Positions 24,873 to 33,501 of a DNA stretch of 64,000 bases are shown in pieces (position 1 is the stretch's first letter; the number at the start of each line of letters is the position of its first letter). This DNA comes from Anaerolineales bacterium. Lineage in GTDB: Bacteria; Chloroflexota; Anaerolineae; Anaerolineales; Villigracilaceae. Where the stretch lies: the NCBI GenBank assembly GCA_020634895.1, contig JACKAV010000010.1, positions 62,001 through 126,000 of the forward strand, written 5' to 3'. The notes under the pieces were generated by a model. It ran no database searches. It was not told where the DNA came from and worked only from the letters and a program-made list of their open reading frames with translations. Made by a program: the position numbers and the translations under genes.

Positions 24873-26440
24873 CCCTTCAACCACTCCTCTTCTGATTTAT
24901 CCTGCGAAGGCAGGTAGGGCATCTGTAGTCCTTCCGTGCCGAGAAAATCCGCCAAAGCCGCGCGCATGGCAGTGCGGTCATCCCACAGATATTCCGTCTT
25001 CCCAAAACACATGGATTGCTCATGCCCCTTACCGCAGGAAAGGACAATGTCACCTTCTTTCGCCAGACGTAAAGCAAACTTGATCGCTTCGCCACGGTCT
25101 GGAACGCGCCAAAAGGACTCGCCTTCGCGTCCGCCCCTGGACCTCATGCCTGCCGCCATTTCTTCAAGGATTCCATCCAACGATTCAATGCGCGGATCCT
25201 CGGCAGTTAACACGGTCAGATCCGCCAATTCCGCCGAGGTCTCTGCCATCATCCGTCGTTTTTCCTTATCGCGCAATCCCGCTGAACCGAAAACGGCAAT
25301 TACTCGCTTATTCGTCATCGTCCTGCCCGCCTCCAAAGTGACCTTCAAGGCGTTGGGAGTATGAGCGAAATCCACAATGGCTGTGAAGTTTTGCCCCATG
25401 TCGATCCGTTCCATTCTCCCCGGAATCCCCTCAAGCGACACAATACCACGCGCCGCCACCTGCGGATCAATTCCAAGCCCATAAACCGCGGCTGTCAACG
25501 CGGCAAGACAGTTTGAAACATTGTACGCTCCAACCAAATTGCTGGATATGTCTACGCGAAAAGCATCAGAGAGAGCGGCAAACTTTATCCCTGAAGGGTC
25601 GTATGCCATATCCACCCCGCGCACATTCGCACCTTCCCCCAACCCATAATTAACCTTATTGGTCTTGATAAAATCATCCAGAAAATCGAATGACTTTTTA
25701 TCATCAAAATTGATCACGCCCAAACGTGGATTTCCCTGCGGCTTTTCCCGAGTCCACTCAAGGCTGCTGAACAACCTGGCTTTGGCAGCACGATAATTCT
25801 CATAGCCGCCATGTTCGTCCATGTGTTCATGCGTGATATTGGTCACTACGGCAACGTCAAATTCACAGGCATCCACCCGATGCTGGGACCAGCCATGGGA
25901 TGTTGTCTCCAGCACAACATGAGTCAGACCCGCGTCCACCATTTTAGCCAGATACCGCTGGACGTCGTGCGCATCCGGCGTGGTGACGTGAAATCCCGTA
26001 TCCAGCACTTCATTTCCAATGACCGCATTGACGGTCGAAATCATCCCGGCTTTGATGCCTGCCGCGATCAGAATCTTGTGTAAGATGTTGCTTGTGGTGG
26101 TTTTGCCGTCTGTGCCAGTGACGCCGATCACCGTCAACTTTCGGGCAGGGAAATGATAAAACGCAGCGGCAAGCCAGGTCAGGGCGTGACGCGCGTTATC
26201 AAGTTGAAGATACGGGACGGAAAAGCCGTCCAATTCCCGGTCGCCGATAATCGCGGACGCGCCATTGTCGATCGCCTTTTGAATGTAATTATGACCATCC
26301 ACATCATGCCCGCGCATCGCGATAAAAAGATTTCCGGGTTTTACAACACGGCTGTCGATGGCAATATCGGTTACTTCAACATCCGGGATATTGGATGGAA
26401 AATTTAAAGGAAAATCAATAAACAGATCTCGCAAGAGCAT
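24869..26440 (-). CDS. murE: UDP-N-acetylmuramoyl-tripeptide synthetase MurE
   Basis: A 523-residue Mur ligase that adds the third residue of the peptidoglycan stem peptide. The order is an N-terminal UDP-binding domain (AIDSRVVKPGNLFIA), ATP site GVTGTDGKTTTSN near residue 105, central residues of the TTPDAHD region, and a C-terminal domain with FGSAGLRDKEKR. The DNPR motif that recognises meso-diaminopimelate is replaced by EDPR (in TAEDPRIESL), so the added amino acid may not be diaminopimelate. Some Chloroflexi contain ornithine at this position. GGAG is 13 bases before the ATG. The rest of the mur cluster is absent. Confidence 0.92.
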   Translation of the reverse strand: MLLRDLFIDFPLNFPSNIPDVEVTDIAIDSRVVKPGNLFIAMRGHDVDGHNYIQKAIDNGASAIIGDRELDGFSVPYLQLDNARHALTWLAAAFYHFPARKLTVIGVTGTDGKTTTSNILHKILIAAGIKAGMISTVNAVIGNEVLDTGFHVTTPDAHDVQRYLAKMVDAGLTHVVLETTSHGWSQHRVDACEFDVAVVTNITHEHMDEHGGYENYRAAKARLFSSLEWTREKPQGNPRLGVINFDDKKSFDFLDDFIKTNKVNYGLGEGANVRGVDMAYDPSGIKFAALSDAFRVDISSNLVGAYNVSNCLAALTAAVYGLGIDPQVAARGIVSLEGIPGRMERIDMGQNFTAIVDFAHTPNALKVTLEAGRTMTNKRVIAVFGSAGLRDKEKRRMMAETSAELADLTVLTAEDPRIESLDGILEEMAAGMRSRGGREGESFWRVPDRGEAIKFALRLAKEGDIVLSCGKGHEQSMCFGKTEYLWDDRTAMRAALADFLGTEGLQMPYLPSQDKSEEEWLKG

Positions 26441-26473
26441 GTATTTCGTTCATCTCCATTCAGTATGGTTTAA

Positions 26474-26512
26474 ACAAAAAAGGCTTTGGCAATTTTACCA
26501 AAGCCTTTTTAT
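26474..26512 (-). terminator. Terminator after the F0 gene cluster
   Basis: Arms aaaaaggctttgg (26477-26489) and ccaaagccttttt (26498-26510) give a 13-bp stem with a T run. It ends the atp transcript on the minus strand, which shows that alpha, gamma, beta and epsilon genes do not follow directly. Confidence 0.9.
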
Positions 26513-26527
26513 ATGTACTTTACAACT

Positions 26528-27247
26528 TTACTTGAGCGCGGAGCGCAGACCTTCGAGCTTGCCAGCGACGGATGCGTCAAGAACCTTCTCGTCAACCTTG
26601 ATAACCAATCCACCGAGGATGGCGGGATCGACCTTGAAGGAGTAATCCTTGGCGGCAACGCTCTTCTTGACGGCATTCTGCTCGTCATCGGTGAGCGGAA
26701 GCGCGCTGGTCACAACGGCGGCGTCACCTTTGAGGTCTTCGCCGACCACGACCACCTTGCCGGATTTTACACCGGAGAAGAACTCATCGAGCAATGCGCG
26801 CTGTTTCTTCTCATCAAGCGCTTCACTAACGAGTTTGTTCGCAGCAGCAACGGCGAGAGCAGCAACCTGTCCGCGAAGATCACCGAGAATGCGGCTGCGT
26901 TCAAGTTCGGCTTCAGCCATTGCGGCTTCACGGGCTTTGGCGGCTTCAGCTTCGGCGGAAGCGCGCACATCCTTGGCGGCAACTTCGGCGCGTTCAGTAG
27001 CTTCACGCACGACCTTGCCAGCTTCTGCCTGCGCATCTGCGACGATCTTGGCAGCTTCCTTTTCCGCGTTCGCGCGGGCGTCAGCAGCGACACGGGCGTC
27101 TTCCAAGCCCTGGGAAATCTTCTTTTTGCGGGATTCCATCATGTCCAGCATGGGCTTGTAGACCCAGGCGTTCAATGTGAGGAACACAATGATGAACGCG
27201 ATGATCTGGACAATGAGCAAACCTAGATTAAGACCTAATGCTTCCAT
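26528..27247 (-). CDS. atpF: ATP synthase subunit b fused to the delta C-terminal domain
   Basis: A 239-residue protein. Residues 8-30 form a membrane helix. Residues 35-150 are a long Ala/Glu/Arg-rich right-handed coiled coil typical of subunit b. From about residue 173 the sequence changes to VVTSALPLTDDEQNAVKKSV and DPAILGGLVIKVDEKVLDASV, the C-terminal domain of subunit delta (OSCP). The N-terminal helical domain of delta, which normally caps the alpha subunits, is missing. The fusion thus forms the peripheral stalk as one chain. AAGGAG lies ten bases before the start. No separate atpH is present in the window. Confidence 0.88.
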   Translation of the reverse strand: MEALGLNLGLLIVQIIAFIIVFLTLNAWVYKPMLDMMESRKKKISQGLEDARVAADARANAEKEAAKIVADAQAEAGKVVREATERAEVAAKDVRASAEAEAAKAREAAMAEAELERSRILGDLRGQVAALAVAAANKLVSEALDEKKQRALLDEFFSGVKSGKVVVVGEDLKGDAAVVTSALPLTDDEQNAVKKSVAAKDYSFKVDPAILGGLVIKVDEKVLDASVAGKLEGLRSALK

Positions 27248-27264
27248 TTGTCAGGCTCCTTGAA

Positions 27265-27504
27265 TTACACAACTTTGAAGAGCATGAGGAACGCAATAAC
27301 CATACAATAAATGGCGATCGCTTCGGAGAACGCGATACCGAGGATCATGTTGGTCAGCAGGTTACCATAGGTATCCGGGTTGCGGGCCATGCCCGTCAGG
27401 GCGCCCTGCACACTAAGACCGATCCCAACACCGCCGCCGGCAGCGCCGATCATCGCCAAACCTGCGCCCACATAGCGCATTGCATCTAAAAGGTTTCCTT
27501 CCAT
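27265..27504 (-). CDS. atpE: ATP synthase subunit c
   Basis: A 79-residue double-helix ring subunit. Helix 1 carries the glycine-rich GAAGGGVGIGLSVQGA, the polar loop is ARNPD, and helix 2 has the ion-carrying Glu in GIAFSEAIAIY. The residues that favour sodium (Gln in helix 1, Ser-Thr after the Glu) are missing, so proton coupling is likely. AAGGAGG lies ten bases before the ATG. Confidence 0.97.
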   Translation of the reverse strand: MEGNLLDAMRYVGAGLAMIGAAGGGVGIGLSVQGALTGMARNPDTYGNLLTNMILGIAFSEAIAIYCMVIAFLMLFKVV

Positions 27505-27545
27505 GTTTACAAGCCTCCTTAGGGTTATCCTGTTATTTTTTGAAA

Positions 27546-28508
27546 TTAATGAGCTTCAGCGTGCTCTTCGCCGTGACCCTGGGTGGCTTGCGCCATGAAC
27601 ACCATGGTTAACATACCGAACACGAACGCTTGAATGACACCAACGAAGAGTTCGAACAACATAATCATCGCAGGCAGGATCGAGATCTTGCCCAACAGAC
27701 CGGCAACGATCGCAACCAACACCACGCCTGCGAACATATTACCAAAAAGACGGAAGGCGAACGAAATGACCTTGGAAAGCTCCGAGATCGTCTCGAGCAG
27801 ACCGACCAAAAAGTCCATCGCGCCAAAGAACGGCACTTTGAACATTCTTTCCGTGTTGAAGAACTTGCTAAAGTAACGCATTCCCTGCGCACGGATACCG
27901 ATCACCTGTGTCATCACCACAGAGATCAGAGCGATCGCCAGGGTGAAGTTCAAGTCCACAGAAACACCGCGCAGGAAGGGAACCAATATATATTCACCCT
28001 CACCGGGCTGCAACAGAGCGCCAGAGATGGCATGTCCCACATGTCCTTCTTCAGCATGATGGAAAACGCCAATCGACTCAAAGCCCGGAATGAGCTTGAG
28101 CAGGTTGGCAAGCAGCACATAGAACATGATGGTCGCAAACCACGGGAAAACCGCTCTTACCCATTTGGTCCCAGTCGCATTTTCCGTCATGTTATAGAGC
28201 ATTTCGAAGAAAGCTTCCATCGCATTGCCGATGCCCTGAGGCACCAGATCGCTGTTCTGGGATTTCTTCAACGACCTGCCTGCAAACCACGCAAGCAGAA
28301 TCACCACAACAAGGGTCAAAGCAAGAGATGTCAACGTGTTTACAGCAGGCAATAAGCCAAACCACATCCCTCCTTCACCCAACAGATTTTCCGGCTTTAC
28401 GGAAATCTCAGGTTGAACGGGAATTATGATACTGCCGACGATCCAGCCTACGATCATCAGCACAAGTACAACCCAACGGCGCCAGGGCCTTCGTTTCTCT
28501 TGTTCCAA
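27546..28508 (-). CDS. atpB: ATP synthase subunit a
   Basis: A 320-residue membrane subunit that forms the proton half-channels against the c ring. The essential Arg lies in ISFAFRLFGNMFAGVV (about residue 250), and the C-terminal helix pair contains GVIQAFVFGMLTMVFM. The start is TTG: AGGAGG lies six bases upstream and no in-frame ATG fits. A His-rich tail (GHGEEHAEAH) ends the protein. It is longer than many bacterial homologues because of an N-terminal extension with one extra helix. Confidence 0.95.
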   Translation of the reverse strand: MEQEKRRPWRRWVVLVLMIVGWIVGSIIIPVQPEISVKPENLLGEGGMWFGLLPAVNTLTSLALTLVVVILLAWFAGRSLKKSQNSDLVPQGIGNAMEAFFEMLYNMTENATGTKWVRAVFPWFATIMFYVLLANLLKLIPGFESIGVFHHAEEGHVGHAISGALLQPGEGEYILVPFLRGVSVDLNFTLAIALISVVMTQVIGIRAQGMRYFSKFFNTERMFKVPFFGAMDFLVGLLETISELSKVISFAFRLFGNMFAGVVLVAIVAGLLGKISILPAMIMLFELFVGVIQAFVFGMLTMVFMAQATQGHGEEHAEAH

Positions 28509-28522
28509 GGTCCGCCTCCTAA

Positions 28523-28789
28523 TTATTCCTTTTCTTTAGTATCGTTTTTCTCTTGCATTCTCGCCAGTGTCCTGCGCGAAACGAACAGCATCAGAACCAC
28601 CGAGAGAGGAATTCCAGCAAACAGCAAAATCAGGGTGAACATCGGCTTGGTGTTAAAAGTACTATCCAGCCACAGTCCCAAAAAAACGGACGCCAGAACG
28701 ACCAAAATGGTCAAACACCCCACCTGCCCGATCACCACCACGAGCAATGTGTTAAAAAAGCCGCGATTCTTATCTTCTGATTGTGCCAT
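28523..28789 (-). CDS. AtpI/AtpZ-like two-helix membrane protein
   Basis: An 88-residue protein with two hydrophobic hairpin helices (about residues 15-40 and 48-68) and a charged C-terminal tail, in the position of atpI/atpZ ahead of atpB. Members of this group help assemble the c ring or carry divalent cations. Identification rests mainly on position and topology, since sequence conservation is low. A consensus promoter sits so close that its mRNA would be almost leaderless. Confidence 0.65.
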   Translation of the reverse strand: MAQSEDKNRGFFNTLLVVVIGQVGCLTILVVLASVFLGLWLDSTFNTKPMFTLILLFAGIPLSVVLMLFVSRRTLARMQEKNDTKEKE

Positions 28790-28797
28790 GTCGCACG

Positions 28798-28826
28798 ATT
28801 ATAACTGACAGGTCTAAGTGCGTCAA
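28798..28826 (-). promoter_or_regulatory. Promoter of the ATP synthase F0 operon
   Basis: On the minus strand TTGACG (28826-28821), a 17-base spacer and a perfect TATAAT (28803-28798). The -10 ends eight bases before the ATG at 28789, so transcription should start at or within two bases of the start codon. Confidence 0.8.
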
Positions 28827-28904
28827 ACGGAATTGGATTTCTCACGCCTCACGTCTGGACCCTAGACCTGCATCAAAATATCGATATTTTTCAAGGCTGC
28901 AAGA

Positions 28905-28938
28905 TGACCACGGACGGCTTTTCAGCCGTCCGTGGTCA
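28905..28938. terminator. Long hairpin at the end of the nuo operon
   Basis: Perfect 14-base arms tgaccacggacggc and gccgtccgtggtca with a six-base loop, just beyond the nuoN stop. It has no T run on the minus strand, so it may stabilise the 3' end or act with Rho rather than terminate intrinsically. An additional inverted repeat, caggtcta/tagacctg, flanks the atp promoter nearby. Confidence 0.55.
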
Positions 28939-28946
28939 TGGATTTG

Positions 28947-30395
28947 CTAGAACAAAGTCAGCACACCTACGTCTGACAGATTGAAGAACGGGGCAAAGAC
29001 CGTACCGATCAGGATCACTCCAACCGCCAAGACCACCAAAGCGATCACGTACGGCTGAGTCAACGGGATGGGGTGCTGTTCCTCATCCTGCTCAGGCATG
29101 CGGTACAGATAAACATACTTCAAAACGTTCAAGTAGTAGTACACACCGATGATCGAGTTGATAATACCCACCACGACCAACCATGTGTAATTCGCCTGAA
29201 CGCCTGCGGCAAACACGAACACCTTTGCCACAAAACCGCCAAAGGGTGGCATACCCGCCAAAGAAAGGAAGGCAGCCAGCATCATCAAACCAAGCAGCGG
29301 ATTTCTACGACTCAAACCGGCAAGGTCAGTAATTTCTTCCAAACCTGTGATACGGCTGAACGCCATCACAACACCAAAGGCGAGCAGGTTCGTAGCGATA
29401 TAAGCCGCCAGATAGAAGATCACGCTTGCCGCGCCAAACTGACTAAACGCCACGGCGCCAATCATGGCATACCCTGCATGAGAAATGGAGGAGAACGCCA
29501 ACAGCCGTTTGATATTTGTCTGCGGCAAAGCCAGCAAATTGCCGACCGTCATCGAAATCGCCGACAACACTGCAAGGATCATCGTCCACATGCCGGTGAA
29601 TTCAGGGAAAGCTACGAAGAATAACCGCAGAACAACCGCAAAGCCCGCCGCTTTCGAAGCGGTCGAGAGGTAACCTGCCACAGGAGTGGGAGCGCCTTGA
29701 TACACATCCGGAGCCCAAAAGTGGAAAGGTACGACGGAGACTTTGAAACCAAGTCCCACCAGGACCAAAACCACAACTCCAAATGCCAACAAAGGAGATA
29801 CAGCGCCAGAGGTCAACGCGGCGGCGATATCATAAAGATTTGTTGTACCTGCAAAGCCAAACAAAAGGCTGAAGCCGTAAAGCATTACAGTAGACGCCAG
29901 CGCGCCAAAGAGAAAGTATTTGAAGCCCGCTTCGGTGGAACGATCATCACCAAGCAGGAAGCCGGACAAAATATAAAGCGGAATGGATGCGGTCTCGATC
30001 GACAGATAGAGCATGATCAAATCCGCAGAAGATGCCATCAGGTTCATGCCAAGAAGCGAAGCGAGCAGAAGGAGATAAGCCTCGCCGCGGTTGCCAGCCC
30101 GTTCATGGTCCATCAAAAGAAGGGCTGTCGCTGCAGCCGCGAACATGAACAACATCTTTAGGAAGAAACCATACATATCAAAGCGAATCATTCCACCGAG
30201 CACGGCTGTCGGCTCAGAGGGACGCCCAAACAACAGGCTGATGATCATGGCAACGAACAGTCCGCCCGCTGTCAACCAGCCCGCATTGCGACGCTGATCT
30301 TCTTTCCAGAAAGGCTCAAAGATGAGAACCAAAAGCCCAATGGACAGGATCAAGATCTCAGGAAGAATGGAGGCGAAAGTCTGTGCAGTAAACAT
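28947..30395 (-). CDS. nuoN: NADH-quinone oxidoreductase subunit N
   Basis: A 482-residue antiporter-like subunit with about 14 helices. Conserved features include VPFHFWAPDVYQGAPTPVAGYLSTASKAAG, with the Lys and Pro of the proton channel, and KRLLAFSSISHAGYAMIG. Its start overlaps the stop of the preceding nuoM as TAATG. It is the last gene of the membrane-arm operon. It pumps protons as part of complex I. Confidence 0.95.
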   Translation of the reverse strand: MFTAQTFASILPEILILSIGLLVLIFEPFWKEDQRRNAGWLTAGGLFVAMIISLLFGRPSEPTAVLGGMIRFDMYGFFLKMLFMFAAAATALLLMDHERAGNRGEAYLLLLASLLGMNLMASSADLIMLYLSIETASIPLYILSGFLLGDDRSTEAGFKYFLFGALASTVMLYGFSLLFGFAGTTNLYDIAAALTSGAVSPLLAFGVVVLVLVGLGFKVSVVPFHFWAPDVYQGAPTPVAGYLSTASKAAGFAVVLRLFFVAFPEFTGMWTMILAVLSAISMTVGNLLALPQTNIKRLLAFSSISHAGYAMIGAVAFSQFGAASVIFYLAAYIATNLLAFGVVMAFSRITGLEEITDLAGLSRRNPLLGLMMLAAFLSLAGMPPFGGFVAKVFVFAAGVQANYTWLVVVGIINSIIGVYYYLNVLKYVYLYRMPEQDEEQHPIPLTQPYVIALVVLAVGVILIGTVFAPFFNLSDVGVLTLF

Positions 30396-31915
30396 TATGC
30401 ACCTCCCAACAGGGTCATAATGTGTTGGACGCCGGTCTCAACCATCGGAACCATTATCGATGGGAACAAGCCAATGCCGATCATGAACAGACAAAGCGTA
30501 ACGATCGCCACCTTGTCCAACACGGTAATATCGCCAATATGACCTTCAAGATTTTCAGGCATTGGCGAGAAGAACACTTTACGAATATTCATCATAATAT
30601 ACGCTGCGGTGATGACGATGGAGATACTGGCAATAACCGCCACCAGCCACTGTTCGCGCCAGACACCCATGAAGATCGGGAATTCAGCAACAAAGCCGGA
30701 GAAGCCGGGCATACCCATGGAAACCAGACCGCCAATGATAAAGCCGATGGCAGCCCAGGGAATGACCTTCGCGATGCCGCCGAGCTCGGGGATCATACGG
30801 GTGTGCGCCCGGTCGTAGATCATACCGGTCACAGCAAAGAAGAGAGCTGTCATCACGCCGTGGGAGAACATCTGCACGCCTGCGCCGGTCAGTCCGGTCG
30901 AATTGAGCGTGGATACGCCGAGCATGACCAAGCCCATGTGCGAAACGGATGAGAAGCCGATCATATATTTCAGGTCGGTCTGGACGAATGCGATGTAAGC
31001 GCCGTAAACAACGGCGATACCGGCAAATGCCATGATCAACCATGACCAGTGCTTCGCGCCTTCGGGCAGAAGCATCACGCCCACGCGCAAAGCAGCGAAC
31101 GCGCCGAGTTTCATCAACACACCCGCATGGAACATGGAGACTGCGGTCGGTGCGGCTACGTGACCATCAGGCGACCAGTTATGGAAGGGCCAGATACCGC
31201 CCAGCACCGCAAAGCCGAAAAAGACCGGCAAAAACCAAGCATTTTGGAACGCGGCTGAGAAACCCGCTTTTTCCATCTCAAGCATATCGAATGAGAGGAC
31301 GCCAGTGTTCTGGTATTGTGTCCAGTACATGGCGAGTGCGCCGACAAGGGCGACCACCGAGCCGATAAACAGATACAGGGTCAATTTCATCGCCGCATAT
31401 TCACGCGTCTTCACCCAGCCCCAAATGGCAATGAGCAGGTACATCGGGAACACGGCAATCTCATAGAAGAAGAACAACATGAACAGGTCGAGCGAAACGA
31501 ACACACCGAACACGCCGCCTGCCAGCAGGAATAGAAAGGCGAAAAATTCGCGAGGACGATCCTGAATGCCAGCCATGACGTGCGGGTCATCATTGCCCCA
31601 GGAGATCAAGACACCCGTGAACATGACGATGCCGGTGAGCAGAACCAGGGGAGCGCTCATGCCGTCCACGCCGAAGTGGAGGGAAATGTTGATCGGCGGG
31701 ATGTTCAGCCATGTGTACTTCTCGACGAACTGGTATCCCTGCATATGTCCCAGCAGGTATTGCAGATAGACCCAGCCGGAAAGCAGCAGATCAACCACTG
31801 CCGTTGCCAGAGCCACTGCGCGGGTTTCATTCTTCCGTGTCGCGGGCATGGTCAGGATGAAAAGCCCGGCGGCGAACGGAAGGAAGGTAATAACACTTAA
31901 GATTGGGAAATTCAT
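30395..31915 (-). CDS. nuoM: NADH-quinone oxidoreductase subunit M, second copy
   Basis: A 506-residue antiporter-like subunit. FGVDGMSAPLVLLTGIVMF and WPFHNWSPDGHVAAPTAVSMFHAGVLMK-type segments identify NuoM. The ATG at 31915 is chosen since GAGGTG lies five bases upstream; a GTG two codons earlier overlaps that site. It differs clearly from the first nuoM (for example HNWSPDGH here against HTWLPDAH there), so the two are old paralogues. A palindrome lies in the 47-base gap between them. Confidence 0.94.
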   Translation of the reverse strand: MNFPILSVITFLPFAAGLFILTMPATRKNETRAVALATAVVDLLLSGWVYLQYLLGHMQGYQFVEKYTWLNIPPINISLHFGVDGMSAPLVLLTGIVMFTGVLISWGNDDPHVMAGIQDRPREFFAFLFLLAGGVFGVFVSLDLFMLFFFYEIAVFPMYLLIAIWGWVKTREYAAMKLTLYLFIGSVVALVGALAMYWTQYQNTGVLSFDMLEMEKAGFSAAFQNAWFLPVFFGFAVLGGIWPFHNWSPDGHVAAPTAVSMFHAGVLMKLGAFAALRVGVMLLPEGAKHWSWLIMAFAGIAVVYGAYIAFVQTDLKYMIGFSSVSHMGLVMLGVSTLNSTGLTGAGVQMFSHGVMTALFFAVTGMIYDRAHTRMIPELGGIAKVIPWAAIGFIIGGLVSMGMPGFSGFVAEFPIFMGVWREQWLVAVIASISIVITAAYIMMNIRKVFFSPMPENLEGHIGDITVLDKVAIVTLCLFMIGIGLFPSIMVPMVETGVQHIMTLLGGA

Positions 31916-31930
31916 AGTCACCTCGTATTG

Positions 31931-31959
31931 CGTAATGCGTAATTCTCTTACGCATTACG
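31931..31959. repeat. Palindrome between the two nuoM genes
   Basis: Arms cgtaatgcgtaa (31931-31942) and ttacgcattacg (31948-31959) with loop ttctc; a further partial copy, attacgcatta, runs to 31971 and contains the stop codon of the first nuoM. No T run. It looks like a small mobile palindrome rather than a terminator. Confidence 0.6.
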
Positions 31960-31968
31960 TATTACGCA

Positions 31969-33495
31969 TTAGAAGAGGGCTGTCACTGCCTTGTTGATAA
32001 TGTCCAAGATCCATGAAGGCCAGATACCTGTGAGAAGCATCAAAGCCATGAGCGGGGTCATCACAAGGATTTCGCGCAAGTTGATCTCGGTCAGTTTGTG
32101 CTCGCCGTGCGCCCAGTGCTCGTTCAATGGCCCGTGCAGGACTTTCATAATTCCCTTCAGGATGTAGGCGCCTGTAAAGAGCAGACCCAACATGGCAACG
32201 GCGGTGTATACCGTCAGAGGCTGATAGGAACCCCGCACGATCATGAACTCGGAAACGAAGCCGTTGAGACCGGGCAGACCAAGCGACGCCATGGAGGTGA
32301 AGATCAAGATACCGCCATAGATCGGCACAAGCGGGAACAAGCCGCCAAATTCGTCAAGGTTGCGGGTATGAGTCCGCTCATAGATCACACCGACGAGGAA
32401 GAACATTCCAGCCGCCGAGAGACCGTGATTGAACATTTGGAGCACTGCGCCGCTCATCGCGATGTGGGCGTCGGTGGTACCGGCGGCAAGTCCTGCCGCG
32501 GCGATACCGAGAACAACAAAGCCCATGTGATTTACTGAGGAATAAGCGACCAACCGCTTGAAGTCCGTCTGCCCAAAGGAGCCGAACGCGCCAAAGACAA
32601 TCGCCGCAACAGCAAGGAATGCCAGCGCGCCAGCGAACATCTTGGCTTGAACAGGGTAAAGAGGAAGAACGAGGCGGATAAAACCGTACGCGCCCAGTTT
32701 CAGCAGCACACCCGCAAGGATCATCGAACCGGCGGTGGGAGCTTCAGTGTGTGCATCGGGCAGCCACGTATGGAAGGGCCAGATCGGCACCTTCACGGCG
32801 AATGCAATCGCGAACGCCCAGAAGGCAATGGATTTCACCGTACTGACCGGCATGCCCAAGAGGACAGAACCAGCATCCAGCGAATTCCACTTTTGATAGA
32901 GAGTGACCAGATCAAAGGTCCCGAAAAGAACGCCGAGCATCTGCACCGCAAGCAACAGACCGAGCGATCCGCCCATGGTGTAGATCATGAACTTGAGCGA
33001 AGCATAGTTCCGATTGGCACTACCCCACTGATTGATGAGGAAGTACATCGGGACAAGACCAATCTCCCAGAACACGAAGAAGATGAGCAGGTCAAGCGCA
33101 AGGAAGACGCCGAGCATGCCTGTTTCAAGGAACAGGAACAGCATCATATACGGCTTGACGCGGTCTGTCACGCTGAAGGATGCAAGAATAGCCAGCGGCG
33201 TAAGCAGCGTGGTGAGCAAAACCATCGCGAACGAAATCCCATCCACACCAACGTGGAAGGAGGAATGAATGGCTTCGTACCAGATATATTTTTCCTCGAA
33301 CTGGAAACCCGTAGCGTTCGGGTCGAAGCGGCTCCACAAAACGAGGGTCAACACGAAGGGGATCAGGCTGGCGCCAAAAGCAAACCAGCGATGAAGGCGC
33401 GCTTCGCCGTTCGGAAGAAAGAGCATGATCACTGCCGAAATCGCAGGCAGGAAAAGGATCAGGCTAAGGAGATGAGTATTGAAAAAATCCATCAT
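31969..33495 (-). CDS. nuoM: NADH-quinone oxidoreductase subunit M, first copy
   Basis: A 508-residue antiporter-like subunit with HVGVDGISFAMVLLTTLLTP, KVPIWPFHTWLPDAHTEAPTAG-type channel residues and KRLVAYSSVNHMGFVVLG. Two adjacent ATG codons follow AGGAG; the second (33492) has the better spacing. It lies six bases after nuoL. This copy is the more canonical of the two NuoM proteins. Its stop codon lies within a palindromic repeat. Confidence 0.95.
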   Translation of the reverse strand: MMDFFNTHLLSLILFLPAISAVIMLFLPNGEARLHRWFAFGASLIPFVLTLVLWSRFDPNATGFQFEEKYIWYEAIHSSFHVGVDGISFAMVLLTTLLTPLAILASFSVTDRVKPYMMLFLFLETGMLGVFLALDLLIFFVFWEIGLVPMYFLINQWGSANRNYASLKFMIYTMGGSLGLLLAVQMLGVLFGTFDLVTLYQKWNSLDAGSVLLGMPVSTVKSIAFWAFAIAFAVKVPIWPFHTWLPDAHTEAPTAGSMILAGVLLKLGAYGFIRLVLPLYPVQAKMFAGALAFLAVAAIVFGAFGSFGQTDFKRLVAYSSVNHMGFVVLGIAAAGLAAGTTDAHIAMSGAVLQMFNHGLSAAGMFFLVGVIYERTHTRNLDEFGGLFPLVPIYGGILIFTSMASLGLPGLNGFVSEFMIVRGSYQPLTVYTAVAMLGLLFTGAYILKGIMKVLHGPLNEHWAHGEHKLTEINLREILVMTPLMALMLLTGIWPSWILDIINKAVTALF

Positions 33496-33501
33496 GCGCT
33501 C

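Noticed and set aside
24869..26440. Standard diaminopimelate-specific annotation for MurE
   Set aside because: The DNPR motif is changed to EDPR, so the specificity was left open.
28905..28938. Fully intrinsic terminator at the end of nuoN
   Set aside because: The stem is strong but there is no T run on the minus strand, so it is listed with low confidence only.
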